Shown piece by piece: positions 8,490-16,985 of a DNA stretch of 64,000 bases. How positions within the stretch are numbered: position 1 is the first letter of the stretch; every line of letters begins with the position of its first letter. The notes under the pieces were generated by a model. It ran no database searches. It was given only the letters and a program-made list of their open reading frames with translations, and was not told the origin of the DNA. The translations under genes and the position numbers were made by a program. The stretch lies in contig NZ_CABVLY010000012.1 in assembly GCF_902498995.1 (NCBI RefSeq), positions 62,001-126,000 of the forward strand, given 5' to 3'. Source of the DNA: Burkholderia anthina. Lineage in GTDB: Bacteria > Pseudomonadota > Gammaproteobacteria > Burkholderiales > Burkholderiaceae.

Positions 8490-9386
8490 ATGGCTAAGTC
8501 GATGGAAATCTTTGGCATTCCGTTGCCGGCGATGCTCAGCCAGTTGCTGCTCGGGCTCGTCAACGGCTCGTTCTACGCGATCCTGAGTCTCGGGCTCGCG
8601 GTGATCTTCGGGCTGCTCAACGTGATCAACTTCGCGCACGGCGCGCTGTTCATGCTGGGCGCGATGCTCGCGTGGATGGGGTTGTCGTACTTCGGGTTGC
8701 CGTACTGGGCGATGCTCGTGCTCGCGCCGCTGATCGTCGGCGCGTTCGGGATCGTGATCGAGCGGACGATGCTGCGCTGGCTGTACAAGCTCGATCATCT
8801 GTACGGACTGTTGCTCACGTTCGGCCTCACGCTCGTCGTCGAAGGCGTGTTCCGGTCGATCTACGGCTCGTCCGGGCAACCGTACGACGTGCCGTCGCAG
8901 CTGTCCGGCGCGACCAATCTGGGCTTCATGTTCCTGCCGAACTACCGCGCCTGGGTGGTCGTCGCGTCGCTCGCGGTGTGCCTCGCAACGTGGTTCGTGA
9001 TCGAGAAGACGCGGCTGGGCGCCTATCTGCGCGCGGGCACCGAGAACCCGAAGCTCGTCGAGGCGTTCGGCGTGAACGTGCCGATGATGATCACGCTCAC
9101 CTACGGGTTCGGCGTCGCGCTCGCGGCGTTCGCGGGCGTGCTGGCCGCGCCGGTGATCCAGGTGTCGCCGCTGATGGGCCAGCCGATGATCATCACCGTG
9201 TTCGCGGTGGTCGTGATCGGCGGGATGGGCTCGATTCTCGGCTCGATCATCACCGGCTTGCTGCTCGGCGTGATCGAGGGCTTCACGCGGGTGTTCTATC
9301 CGGAAGCGTCGGCCACCGTCGTGTTCGTGATCATGGCGATCGTGCTGCTGATCCGCCCGGCGGGCCTGTTCGGCAAGGAAAAATGA
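8490..9386 (+). CDS. ABC transporter permease, LivH type (operon 1)
   Basis: An inner-membrane permease of about 298 residues with roughly eight hydrophobic segments. The LivH hallmark LVNGSFYAILSLGLAVIFGL lies near the N-terminus, followed by INFAHGA. Three starts are possible in frame: GTG 8445, ATG 8490 and ATG 8502. None has a strong ribosome site, and 8490 or 8502 best fits family length. The last codon overlaps the ATG of the following permease gene, so the two are translationally coupled. The 102-base gap after the binding-protein gene is GC-rich with no clear promoter. Confidence 0.88.
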   Translation: MAKSMEIFGIPLPAMLSQLLLGLVNGSFYAILSLGLAVIFGLLNVINFAHGALFMLGAMLAWMGLSYFGLPYWAMLVLAPLIVGAFGIVIERTMLRWLYKLDHLYGLLLTFGLTLVVEGVFRSIYGSSGQPYDVPSQLSGATNLGFMFLPNYRAWVVVASLAVCLATWFVIEKTRLGAYLRAGTENPKLVEAFGVNVPMMITLTYGFGVALAAFAGVLAAPVIQVSPLMGQPMIITVFAVVVIGGMGSILGSIITGLLLGVIEGFTRVFYPEASATVVFVIMAIVLLIRPAGLFGKEK

Positions 9387-10360
9387 TGCAGAGAAAAGTG
9401 CTCTACGGCGTGCTGCTCGCCGCACTGCTCGCCGCGCCGTTCATCGGCGCGTATCCGGTCTTCGTGATGAAGGTGCTCACGTTCGCGCTGTTCGCGGCCG
9501 CGTTCAACCTGCTGATCGGCTATACGGGGCTGCTGTCGTTCGGCCACGCGATGTTCCTTGCGACCGCCGGCTACGCGACCGGCTATGCGATCCAGACGCT
9601 CGGCTTCACGCCGGAGCTCGGCGTGCTCGTCGGCACGTTCGCCGCGACGCTGCTCGGGCTCGTCGTCGGCCTGTTCGCGATCCGCCGGCAGGGCATCTAT
9701 TTCGCGATGATCACGCTCGCGTTCGCGCAGATGGTCTACTTCATCTACCTGCAGGCGCCGTTCACCGGCGGCGAGGACGGCCTGCAGGGCGTGCCGCGCG
9801 GGCGTCTGTTCGGCTTGCTCGACCTGTCCAGCGACATGACGCTGTACTACATCGTGCTCGCGGTGATCGTCGCCGCGTGCGCGTTCATCGTGCGGATCGT
9901 GCACTCGCCGTTCGGCCAGGTGCTCGTCGCGATCAAGGAGAACGAGGCGCGCGCGATCTCGCTCGGCTACGATACCGACCGCTTCAAGCTGCTCGCGTTC
10001 ATCCTGTCGGCCGGGCTCGCGGGGCTGGCCGGTTCGCTGAAGGTGCTCGTGCTCGGCTTCGAGACGCTGTCCGACGCATACTGGACGATGTCGGGGCTCG
10101 TCGTGCTGATGACGCTCGTCGGCGGGATGGGCACGCTGTTCGGGCCGCTGCTCGGCGCGGCGCTGATCGTCGCGCTGGAGGATCGCCTCGGCGACATCGG
10201 CGAATGGCTCGCGTCGACCACCGGCATCGGCTGGTTCCACTCGCTGGGCGAGTCGGCGACGATCGTCACGGGGCTCATCTTCATCGCATGCGTGCTGGCG
10301 TTCCGGCGCGGGATCGTCGGCGAGATGGTCGCGCGGATCAAGCCGCTCAGGCCGTCCTGA
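9383..10360 (+). CDS. ABC transporter permease, LivM type (operon 1)
   Basis: A 325-residue polytopic permease partner of the LivH-type protein. The LivM pattern AFNLLIGYTGLLSFGHAMF is at about residues 33-51 and the cytoplasmic coupling segment near LGYDTDRFKLLAF. It begins MMQRKVLYG; the first ATG (9383) overlaps the previous stop and a second ATG is at 9386. It is the last gene of the operon; the next 1.1 kb has no convincing gene. Together the five genes encode a complete importer. Confidence 0.9.
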   Translation: MMQRKVLYGVLLAALLAAPFIGAYPVFVMKVLTFALFAAAFNLLIGYTGLLSFGHAMFLATAGYATGYAIQTLGFTPELGVLVGTFAATLLGLVVGLFAIRRQGIYFAMITLAFAQMVYFIYLQAPFTGGEDGLQGVPRGRLFGLLDLSSDMTLYYIVLAVIVAACAFIVRIVHSPFGQVLVAIKENEARAISLGYDTDRFKLLAFILSAGLAGLAGSLKVLVLGFETLSDAYWTMSGLVVLMTLVGGMGTLFGPLLGAALIVALEDRLGDIGEWLASTTGIGWFHSLGESATIVTGLIFIACVLAFRRGIVGEMVARIKPLRPS

Positions 10361-10479
10361 AAGCGGGGGGCCGGGCGTTGCGGCGCGTTGATGCGAAGCA
10401 CCATCCGGCGCGCCCGGAAAGGGCATCGCGGCCGGCTCTGGCCGGCGTCGCGCGGCAAGGCTGGTGCCCCAATTTCGTG

Positions 10480-10656
10480 CGGCGATGCACCATAGGGGTA
10501 AATGCTAAGTTGTCGCGGGATGAAAGCTCCTTTAATCTTCGTTTCAGTTCTGATGCACCGCGAAACGAATTTGCAGGTGGAGAACGAGGAGACAATCGAG
10601 GCACAAAGTGCCCGGACCCCAAAGCGCTGTTGGACGGAATCCAACAGCGCTTTTTC
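10480..10656 (+). ncRNA. Small RNA candidate ending in a strong terminator
   Basis: A locally AT-richer stretch in a gene-free gap ends with the 14-bp perfect stem AAAGCGCTGTTGGA (10621-10634)/TCCAACAGCGCTTT (10640-10653), loop CGGAA, running into a T-rich tail. Upstream are two more hairpins: TCGTTTC with GAAACGA about 23 bases later, and GGCAC-AAA-GTGCC near 10600. No protein-like frame with a ribosome site fits. The 5' end is a guess. The element could alternatively be only the terminator of the upstream transport operon. Confidence 0.35.
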
Positions 10657-11478
10657 ATTTGTGTGCGCGAATTACCTTCAATGGTGCAGCGGCCGGCGTC
10701 GCAGGTTCGCGACCGCGTCGGTATCCCGCATCTCTCCGGGTGCTCGCCCGTCCCCCCGTTCTTCCCCTTTCCCGCAAGCACGTCGCGGCTGGCGCGCGGC
10801 CACGCGCATGCCGTTCGGGCTTACCCGGTTGGCGTGCGCAAAAAGCGTCCGTTACACTCGGCTTTCGCCGACCGGGCGGTCGGGAAAATCGGTCGGCAGT
10901 TCTCCTACAAGCAGAATGCAGAAGAGGGAGCACGGTTGGATGAGAAGCGCAGGACGAATGGTCGGGGCAGCAGGGGCGGCTGGAGCCGCTCGTTCGTGTT
11001 CGGGGGTGCCTGGGTATATCCCGGCTGTCGCGAACCGTCCTGCGGCGGGTATGCGCGTTCTGGCGCGATTTGCCCGCACGACCGTCGCGCCGCTCGTTGT
11101 ATCCGCATCCGAATGCGCGATCGCCCGCGCATGAGCGGCCGCTTTTCCTGTCTTGTGCCGTCGGCGAGCGTGGTCGAGCCGTGCCAGGTCTGCGCATCTT
11201 TCCCTGATCGTTGCGTCCGCAACGTCATCTTTTCCGGCTTTCTTCATCCTGGCGACATTGCGGCCACGCATCGTGGCGGTCGCACGACTGTTGCGGCCGC
11301 GAAGCGGCACGTGCGTGCGCGGTGCCGATGCCGGCAGAGGTTCGTCGCGGCGGCGTTTCACGGGAAAACGAGCGTAGGCAGCGGCACAGCGAGATACTTA
11401 AAATATTAACTTGTTTGATGACCGGGAGCCGCCCGAGCGACCCGCGGATTTTTCGAGCAGCGTTTGGAGACAACATAA
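10657..11478. other. Intergenic stretch without a recognisable gene
   Basis: Several overlapping frames are open on both strands, as expected at this GC content, but none has a ribosome site and a protein-like composition. TTAAAATATTAA at 11398-11409, 70 bases before the next binding-protein gene, is the most AT-rich spot and may lie in the promoter of the second transport operon. Nothing else was recognised. Confidence 0.5.
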
Positions 11479-12636
11479 ATGAAGATGAATCGATGGATGG
11501 AGGCCGTGCTTGCCGTGGGCCTCGTGTGTGCGTCGGCAACGGCGTCGGCACAGGTGAAGATCGGCGTCACGCTGTCGGCCACCGGCCCGGCCGCGTCGCT
11601 CGGGATTCCGGAAAAGAACACGATCGCGCTGCTGCCGAAGGAAATCGCCGGCAAGAGCGTGCAGTACATCGTGCTCGACGATGCGTCCGACACGAGCCGC
11701 GCGGTGCAGAACGTGCGCAAGCTGATCGACGAGGATCATGTCGACGCGATCATCGGTTCGTCCGTCACGCCGAACTCGCTCGCGATGCTCGACCCGGTGT
11801 CGCAGGGCAAGACGCCGACGATCTCGCTCGCGGCGAGCGCGCAGATCATCGCGCCGATGGACGCGAAGCGCGCGTGGATGTTCAAGGTGCCGCAGAACGA
11901 CCAGCTGATGGCCGACGCGATCGCCGGCTACATGGCCAAGCACGGCGTGAAGACGATCGGCTTCATCGGCTTCGCCGACGCGTACGGCGACAGCTGGTAC
12001 AACACGTTCAACGCGGCGGCCGCGAAGAACGGCCTGAAGGTCGTGTCGAACGAGCGCTACAACCGCACCGACGCATCGGTGATGGGGCAGGTGCTGAAGC
12101 TGATGAGCTCGAATCCGGACGCGGTGCTGATCGCCGGTTCCGGCACGCCGGCCGCGCTGCCGGCCAAGACGCTGAAGGAGCGCGGCTACAAGGGCAAGAT
12201 CTACCAGACGCACGGCGTGGCGAACAACGACTTCCTGCGTGTATGCGGCAAGGATTGCGAAGGCGAGATCCTGCCGGCCGGCCCGGTACTCGTGACCGAC
12301 CAGCTGCCCGATTCGAACCCGGTGAAGAAGCCGGCGCTCGCGTACAAGGCCGCGTACGAGAAGGCGTATGGCGCGGGTTCGCTGTCGACGTTCGGCGGGC
12401 ATGCGTGGGATGCGGGGCTGCTGCTGCAGCGCGCGATTCCCGACGCGCTGAAGAAGGGCCAGCCGGGCACCGAAGCGTTCCGCGAGGCGCTGCGCGCGTC
12501 GCTCGAGAGCGTGAAGGATCTGCCCGTGTCGCATGGCGTGATCAACATGACGCCGACCGATCACAACGGCTTCGACACGCGTGCGCGCGTGATGGTGCAG
12601 ATCGTCGACGGCAAGTGGAAACTGCAGGCCGAGTAA
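11479..12636 (+). CDS. Periplasmic substrate-binding protein, Liv/HAAT type (operon 2)
   Basis: A 385-residue type I periplasmic binding protein. A signal peptide spans about residues 1-24 (MEAVLAVGLVCASATASA, cleaved before QVKIG). The mature start VKIGVTLSATGPAASLGIPE is typical of the HAAT family (ligands: branched-chain amino acids, amides, aromatic acids). TTGGAG upstream of the ATG supports the start. It differs clearly from the operon 1 protein, so the two importers probably serve different ligands. First gene of a four-gene unit. Confidence 0.9.
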   Translation: MKMNRWMEAVLAVGLVCASATASAQVKIGVTLSATGPAASLGIPEKNTIALLPKEIAGKSVQYIVLDDASDTSRAVQNVRKLIDEDHVDAIIGSSVTPNSLAMLDPVSQGKTPTISLAASAQIIAPMDAKRAWMFKVPQNDQLMADAIAGYMAKHGVKTIGFIGFADAYGDSWYNTFNAAAAKNGLKVVSNERYNRTDASVMGQVLKLMSSNPDAVLIAGSGTPAALPAKTLKERGYKGKIYQTHGVANNDFLRVCGKDCEGEILPAGPVLVTDQLPDSNPVKKPALAYKAAYEKAYGAGSLSTFGGHAWDAGLLLQRAIPDALKKGQPGTEAFREALRASLESVKDLPVSHGVINMTPTDHNGFDTRARVMVQIVDGKWKLQAE

Positions 12637-12834
12637 GCATCACGTGAAACCGGCGTGCACGGCGCGAACGGCGCCGCGCACGCCGTCGGCGGCGCAGGGC
12701 CTCGCGGCCCGCATTCGCGCCGCATGGAACTTCCGGGAAGCCCCCGCGCGGCGCCTGTACTCCGGTCCTGCCGTCCACGCGCCCGGGCCGCTCCCGTCGC
12801 CGTTTCTCCGCAGCATTCTCGATACACGAAACGT

Positions 12835-13890
12835 ATGGATCTCTCGATTGCGGCGATCCTCGCGCAAGACGGCATCACGACCGGCGCCATTTATGCATTG
12901 TTGTCGCTGGCGCTCGTGCTGGTGTTTTCCGTCACGCGGGTGATCTTCATTCCCCAGGGCGAATTCGTCGCCTACGGTGCGCTGACGCTCGCTGCGTTGC
13001 AGGCGCAAAAATTTCCCGCCACCTGCTGGCTGTTGTTCGTGATGGGCATCGCGTGCTTCCTGCTGGAAGTCGGCGGGCTGGTCCGCCATCGCGAGCGCCG
13101 CCATCAACTCGGCCGCACGCTCGCGACGCTCGCCAGCCGCTACGTCCTGCTGCCGCTGGCGGTGTTCGCGATCACGCGCGGCGTCGCCGCGCAGCCGTTG
13201 CCGATGCTCGCGCAGATCGCGCTCACGCTCGCGATCGTCGTGCCGATGGGGCCCTTCATCTATCGGCTCGTCTATCAGCCGATCGCGGAAGGCACGACCT
13301 TGCTGCTGCTGATCGTATCGGTCGCCGTCCATTTCGCGATGGTCGGCCTCGGGCTCGTGATGTTCGGTGCGGAAGGTTCGCGCACCAACGGATTCGCCGA
13401 TGCGTCGCTGGCGATCGGCAGCATGACGGTGTCGGTGCAGAGCATTCTCGTGGTCGTGACCGCGCTGGTGCTGATCGGCGCGCTCTATGTGTACTTCGGC
13501 CGCACGATCGCCGGCAAGGCGCTGCGCGCGACGTCGGTGAACCGGCTCGGCGCGCAGCTGGTCGGCATCGGCACGACCGCGGCGGGGCGGCTCGCGTTCA
13601 CGCTGGCGGCGGGGCTCGGCGTGCTGTCCGGCATTCTCGTCGGCCCGCTGACGACGATCTATTACGACTCCGGTTTCCTGATCGGCCTGAAGGGCTTCGT
13701 CGGCGCGATCATCGGCGGCCTCGTCAGCTATCCGCTCGCGGCCGCCGGCTCGCTGCTCGTCGGCGTGCTCGAATCGTATTCGTCGTTCTGGGCGAGTTCG
13801 TACAAGGAAGTGATCGTGTTCACGCTGATCATCCCGGTGCTCCTGTGGCGCAGCTTCGCGACGCCGCATGCGGAAGAGGAAGAGGAGTGA
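12835..13890 (+). CDS. ABC transporter permease, LivH type, enlarged (operon 2)
   Basis: A 351-residue membrane permease, about 60 residues longer than usual LivH proteins. The N-terminus has the family pattern GAIYALLSLALVLVFSVTRV, and the extra length is an insert at about residues 60-115 (charged RHRERRHQLGR followed by an additional hydrophobic pair). It ends with an acidic tail EEEEE. The start ATG 12835 is the first that gives a normal hydrophobic N-terminus; upstream in-frame sequence is Arg/Ala-rich and not protein-like. The 198-base gap before it is GC-rich. Confidence 0.87.
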   Translation: MDLSIAAILAQDGITTGAIYALLSLALVLVFSVTRVIFIPQGEFVAYGALTLAALQAQKFPATCWLLFVMGIACFLLEVGGLVRHRERRHQLGRTLATLASRYVLLPLAVFAITRGVAAQPLPMLAQIALTLAIVVPMGPFIYRLVYQPIAEGTTLLLLIVSVAVHFAMVGLGLVMFGAEGSRTNGFADASLAIGSMTVSVQSILVVVTALVLIGALYVYFGRTIAGKALRATSVNRLGAQLVGIGTTAAGRLAFTLAAGLGVLSGILVGPLTTIYYDSGFLIGLKGFVGAIIGGLVSYPLAAAGSLLVGVLESYSSFWASSYKEVIVFTLIIPVLLWRSFATPHAEEEEE

Positions 13891-13894
13891 CGCG

Positions 13895-15679
13895 ATGAAG
13901 ACGATCGTACGCAACAAGACCTTCTGGGTGTTTCTCGTGGTGCTGTTCGCGCTGCCGGTGCTGCCCGGCGCGGTGCAGGTGCCCGAATACTGGATCACGC
14001 TGCTGAACTACATCGGCCTGTACGCGATCGTCGCGATCGGGCTGGTGCTGCTGACGGGCGTCGGCGGGATGACGAGCTTCGGGCAGGCCGCGTTCGTCGG
14101 CATCGGTGCCTATGCGACCGCGTTCCTGACGACGCAATACGGCGTGTCGCCGTGGCTCGCGCTGATCGTCGGCGTCGTATTGACGGCGCTCGTCGCGCTC
14201 GTGCTCGGCGCGGTCACGATGCGGCTGTCCGGACACTTCCTGCCGCTCGGCACGATCGCGTGGGGCCTCGCGCTGTTCTATCTGTTCGGCAACCTCGAAC
14301 TGCTTGGCAAGTACGACGGGATCAACGGGATTCCGGCGCTGAACCTGTTCGGCATCGAGCTCGACAGCGGCCGCAGCCTGTACTTCCTGATCTGGGCCGT
14401 CGTGCTGGCCGCGATCGTGTCGGTGCAGAACCTGCTCAACAGCCGGCCCGGCCGCGCGATCCGCGCGCTGCGCGGCGGCGGCGTGATGGCCGAGGCGATG
14501 GGCGTGAACACGGCATGGATGCGCGTCGTGATCTTCGTCTACGCGGCCGTGCTCGCGGCGGTGTCGGGCTTCCTGTACGCGCACCTGCAGCGCGCCGTGA
14601 ACCCGACCCCGTTCGGCCTGAACCACGGGATCGAATTCCTGTTCATGGCCGTGGTCGGCGGCGTGTCGCATGTGTGGGGCGCGGTGCTCGGCGCGGCGAT
14701 CCTCACCGTGCTGCAGGACTACCTGCAGACGCTGCTGCCGAAGCTGCTCGGCTCGGAAGGCAACTTCGAGATCATCGTGTTCGGCGTGCTGATGGTGCTG
14801 CTGCTCCAGTACGCGCGCCAGGGCGTATGGCCGTTCGTCGCGAGGCTGTTTCCGCGCGGGCCGCGTGCGCACGTGCCCGAACATGCCGATCCGTTGCCGC
14901 AGCGCGGCAAGCCTGTGGCGGGCGAGCCGCTGCTCGTGGTCGACAACGCGCGCAAGCAGTTCGGCGGGCTGGTGGCGGTCAACGACGTCAGCTTCGACGT
15001 GAAAGCGGGGCAGATCATCGGGTTGATCGGGCCGAACGGCGCCGGCAAGTCGACCACGTTCAACCTCGTGACCGGTGTACTGCAGCCGACCGGCGGCACG
15101 ATCACGTTCCGCGGAGAACGGATCGACGGGCTCACGTCCCGCCAGATCGTGCGGCGCGGCATCGGCCGGACGTTCCAGCACGTGAAGCTGCTGCCGACGA
15201 TGACGGTACTCGAGAACGTCGCGATCGGCGCGCACCTGCGCGGCCGGACGGGCGTGTGGCGCAGCATCGCGCGGCTCAATGCGCATGAGGAAGCACAGCT
15301 GCTCGCCGAAGCCGCGCGGCAGATCCGCCGCGTCGGGCTGGAAAAGCACATGTACGACGAAGCAGGCAGCCTCGCGCTCGGCCAGCAGCGCATCCTCGAA
15401 ATCGCACGCGCGCTGTGCTGCGACCCGACGCTGCTGCTGCTCGACGAGCCGGCCGCCGGGCTGCGTTACCAGGAGAAGCAACAGCTCGCCGACCTGCTGC
15501 GGCGCCTGAAGGCCGAGGGGATGAGCGTGTTGCTCGTGGAACATGACATGGATTTCGTGATGAATCTCACCGACCGGCTGGTGGTGATGGAATTCGGCAC
15601 GCGCATCGCGGAAGGGCTGCCGCAGGACGTGCAGCAGGACCCGGCGGTGCTCGAAGCGTATCTGGGCGGGGTGGAATGA
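13895..15679 (+). CDS. Fused ABC permease (LivM)-ATPase (LivG) protein (operon 2)
   Basis: A 594-residue fusion. Residues 1-325 are a LivM-type permease with about 8-9 hydrophobic segments. A linker rich in Pro, Arg and His (about 320-345) leads to a complete LivG-type ATPase (about 345-594) with Walker A GPNGAGKS at 379-386, signature LALGQQR at 493-499, Walker B LLLLDEP near 513-519 and the switch histidine in LLVEHDM. GAGGAG precedes the ATG. The fusion fixes a 1:1 ratio of the two subunits. Such fusions are known in beta-proteobacterial HAAT systems. The last bases overlap the next gene. Confidence 0.92.
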   Translation: MKTIVRNKTFWVFLVVLFALPVLPGAVQVPEYWITLLNYIGLYAIVAIGLVLLTGVGGMTSFGQAAFVGIGAYATAFLTTQYGVSPWLALIVGVVLTALVALVLGAVTMRLSGHFLPLGTIAWGLALFYLFGNLELLGKYDGINGIPALNLFGIELDSGRSLYFLIWAVVLAAIVSVQNLLNSRPGRAIRALRGGGVMAEAMGVNTAWMRVVIFVYAAVLAAVSGFLYAHLQRAVNPTPFGLNHGIEFLFMAVVGGVSHVWGAVLGAAILTVLQDYLQTLLPKLLGSEGNFEIIVFGVLMVLLLQYARQGVWPFVARLFPRGPRAHVPEHADPLPQRGKPVAGEPLLVVDNARKQFGGLVAVNDVSFDVKAGQIIGLIGPNGAGKSTTFNLVTGVLQPTGGTITFRGERIDGLTSRQIVRRGIGRTFQHVKLLPTMTVLENVAIGAHLRGRTGVWRSIARLNAHEEAQLLAEAARQIRRVGLEKHMYDEAGSLALGQQRILEIARALCCDPTLLLLDEPAAGLRYQEKQQLADLLRRLKAEGMSVLLVEHDMDFVMNLTDRLVVMEFGTRIAEGLPQDVQQDPAVLEAYLGGVE

Positions 15680-16434
15680 TGACGGACACGACGATGCCGA
15701 TTCTCGAAGTACGCGGGCTGGCGGTCCGGTATGGCAAGGTCGAGGCGCTGCACGGTGCAGCGATCAAGGTCGAAGCAGGGCAGATCGTCAGCGTGATCGG
15801 CCCGAACGGCGCCGGCAAATCGACGCTGCTGAACGCGATCATGGGTGCGCTGCCGGTGACCGGGCATGCGTCGGGCGCGGTCGTGTATCGCGGCAACGAC
15901 GTCGGCGCGTTGCCGGTCGAGCAGCGCGTTGCACGCGGGATGTGCCTCGTGCCGGAGAAGCGCGAGCTGTTCAGCACGATGACGGTCGAAGACAACCTCG
16001 TGCTGGGTGCGTACCGCCGCAAGCTGGCGGGCGAATCCGGCTTTCTGGATCAGCTTGATCCTGTATTTGCGTTGTTTCCGCGGCTCAAGGAGCGGCGCAA
16101 GCAGGCCGCCGGCACGCTGTCGGGCGGCGAACGGCAGATGCTCGCAGTTGGCCGTGCGCTGATGGGCAAGCCGGATCTGCTGATGCTCGACGAGCCGAGC
16201 CTCGGGTTGGCACCGCTGATCGTGAAGGAGATCTTTCATATCATCAGCGCGTTGCGCGGCACGGGCGTCGCGACGCTGCTGATCGAACAGAATGCACGGG
16301 CCGCGCTGCAGATCTCCGACTATGGCTATGTGCTGGAGACGGGCGAGTTTGCGCTCGAAGGGCCGGCGGCCGAGTTGGCGCAGAATCCGCGTGTGATCGA
16401 GACATACCTAGGGTTGGCGAAGAAAACGGCTTGA
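15676..16434 (+). CDS. ABC transporter ATPase, LivF type (operon 2)
   Basis: A 252-residue ATPase that pairs with the ATPase half of the fusion protein. It has canonical Walker [10 protein letters not shown], signature [15 protein letters not shown], Walker [12 protein letters not shown] and LLIEQNA, in contrast to the operon 1 LivF with its Arg P-loop. The ATG at 15676 overlaps the preceding stop; another ATG follows at 15679. Last gene of the operon; a hairpin that also contains parS follows 28 bases after the stop. Confidence 0.92.
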   Translation: MMTDTTMPILEVRGLAVRYGKVEALHGAAIKVEAGQIVSVIGPNGAGKSTLLNAIMGALPVTGHASGAVVYRGNDVGALPVEQRVARGMCLVPEKRELFSTMTVEDNLVLGAYRRKLAGESGFLDQLDPVFALFPRLKERRKQAAGTLSGGERQMLAVGRALMGKPDLLMLDEPSLGLAPLIVKEIFHIISALRGTGVATLLIEQNARAALQISDYGYVLETGEFALEGPAAELAQNPRVIETYLGLAKKTA

Positions 16435-16462
16435 TGATCAGGGCGGTTGGCGGGAAACGGGC

Positions 16463-16495
16463 GGCGTGTTTCACGTGAAACACGCCGTTTTTGTT
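16463..16495 (+). terminator. Palindrome plus T-rich tail after operon 2
   Basis: The 24-bp perfect palindrome at 16463-16486 is followed by GTTTTTGTTTTT, the form of a factor-independent terminator for the second transport operon. Its core is the parS site. As an RNA, the palindrome would need a small central loop, reducing the effective stem to about 10 bp. Confidence 0.5.
16467..16482. other. parS centromere site 1 (perfect)
   Basis: TGTTTCACGTGAAACA is a perfect 16-bp match to the widely conserved chromosomal parS consensus bound by ParB (Spo0J). It lies 3 kb upstream of parA, as expected for the primary chromosome of Burkholderia, whose main chromosome uses this universal parS. Perfect flanking GGCG/CGCC extends the dyad to 24 bp. 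Confidence 0.95.
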
Positions 16496-16985
16496 TTTGG
16501 GCAAGGGGCGATTGGGTTGCGTTGGGGCTGCTCGGGGCAGGGGATAAGTGCCGAAGGAATAGTCGGAAGCGCTGTGATAAACGGGAAAGGGATGGTTCGT
16601 GGTGCAGTGTGTGTCGCACAGAATCGCAAGAGTCAGGTGCCCGGGAGGGCTACGCCGCCGCGTGTTGCGCGGCACAGTGGATAAGTATCGGGCGACGAAT
16701 CGGAAATACTGTGAGGAGAGTGCGGAGGGTGGCGTTCGCTCCATTCCGCCTTACCCGGTTGCTGATTTCGCACAGCGTGACGATGTGCAGTGAGATGGCG
16801 GATGCGCGGCCGGAGCAGGGCTCAGCCTCACAGTTCGGCCACTTGGCAGGCAAAAAGACAAAAAAACAGCGAAACGAACCGACCCTACCATTCGGACGGT
16901 CTTCGGGAGAAAAGCGAACCCGCTATAATTCGGCCCATACATTTCTCAGATAGGTTCGTGCGCAGCTCTGCGTACGGAATCCACC
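16496..16985. other. Leader region of mnmG
   Basis: No gene is recognised here. TATAAT at 16924-16929 is a perfect -10 element about 57 bases before mnmG, but the matching -35 area is poor. A DnaA-box-like TTATCCACT (reverse strand, one mismatch) is at 16677-16685. Confidence 0.5.
16924..16929 (+). promoter_or_regulatory. -10 element of the mnmG promoter
   Basis: TATAAT matches the sigma70 -10 consensus exactly, in an otherwise GC-rich region upstream of mnmG. No convincing -35 hexamer is found 16-18 bases before it, so the promoter may need activation or use other contacts. Confidence 0.55.

Noticed and set aside
10852..11361. Leftward 169-codon frame in the 10.4-11.5 kb gap
   Set aside because: Arg/Ala-rich translation without ribosome site or recognisable domain, and several frames overlap it.
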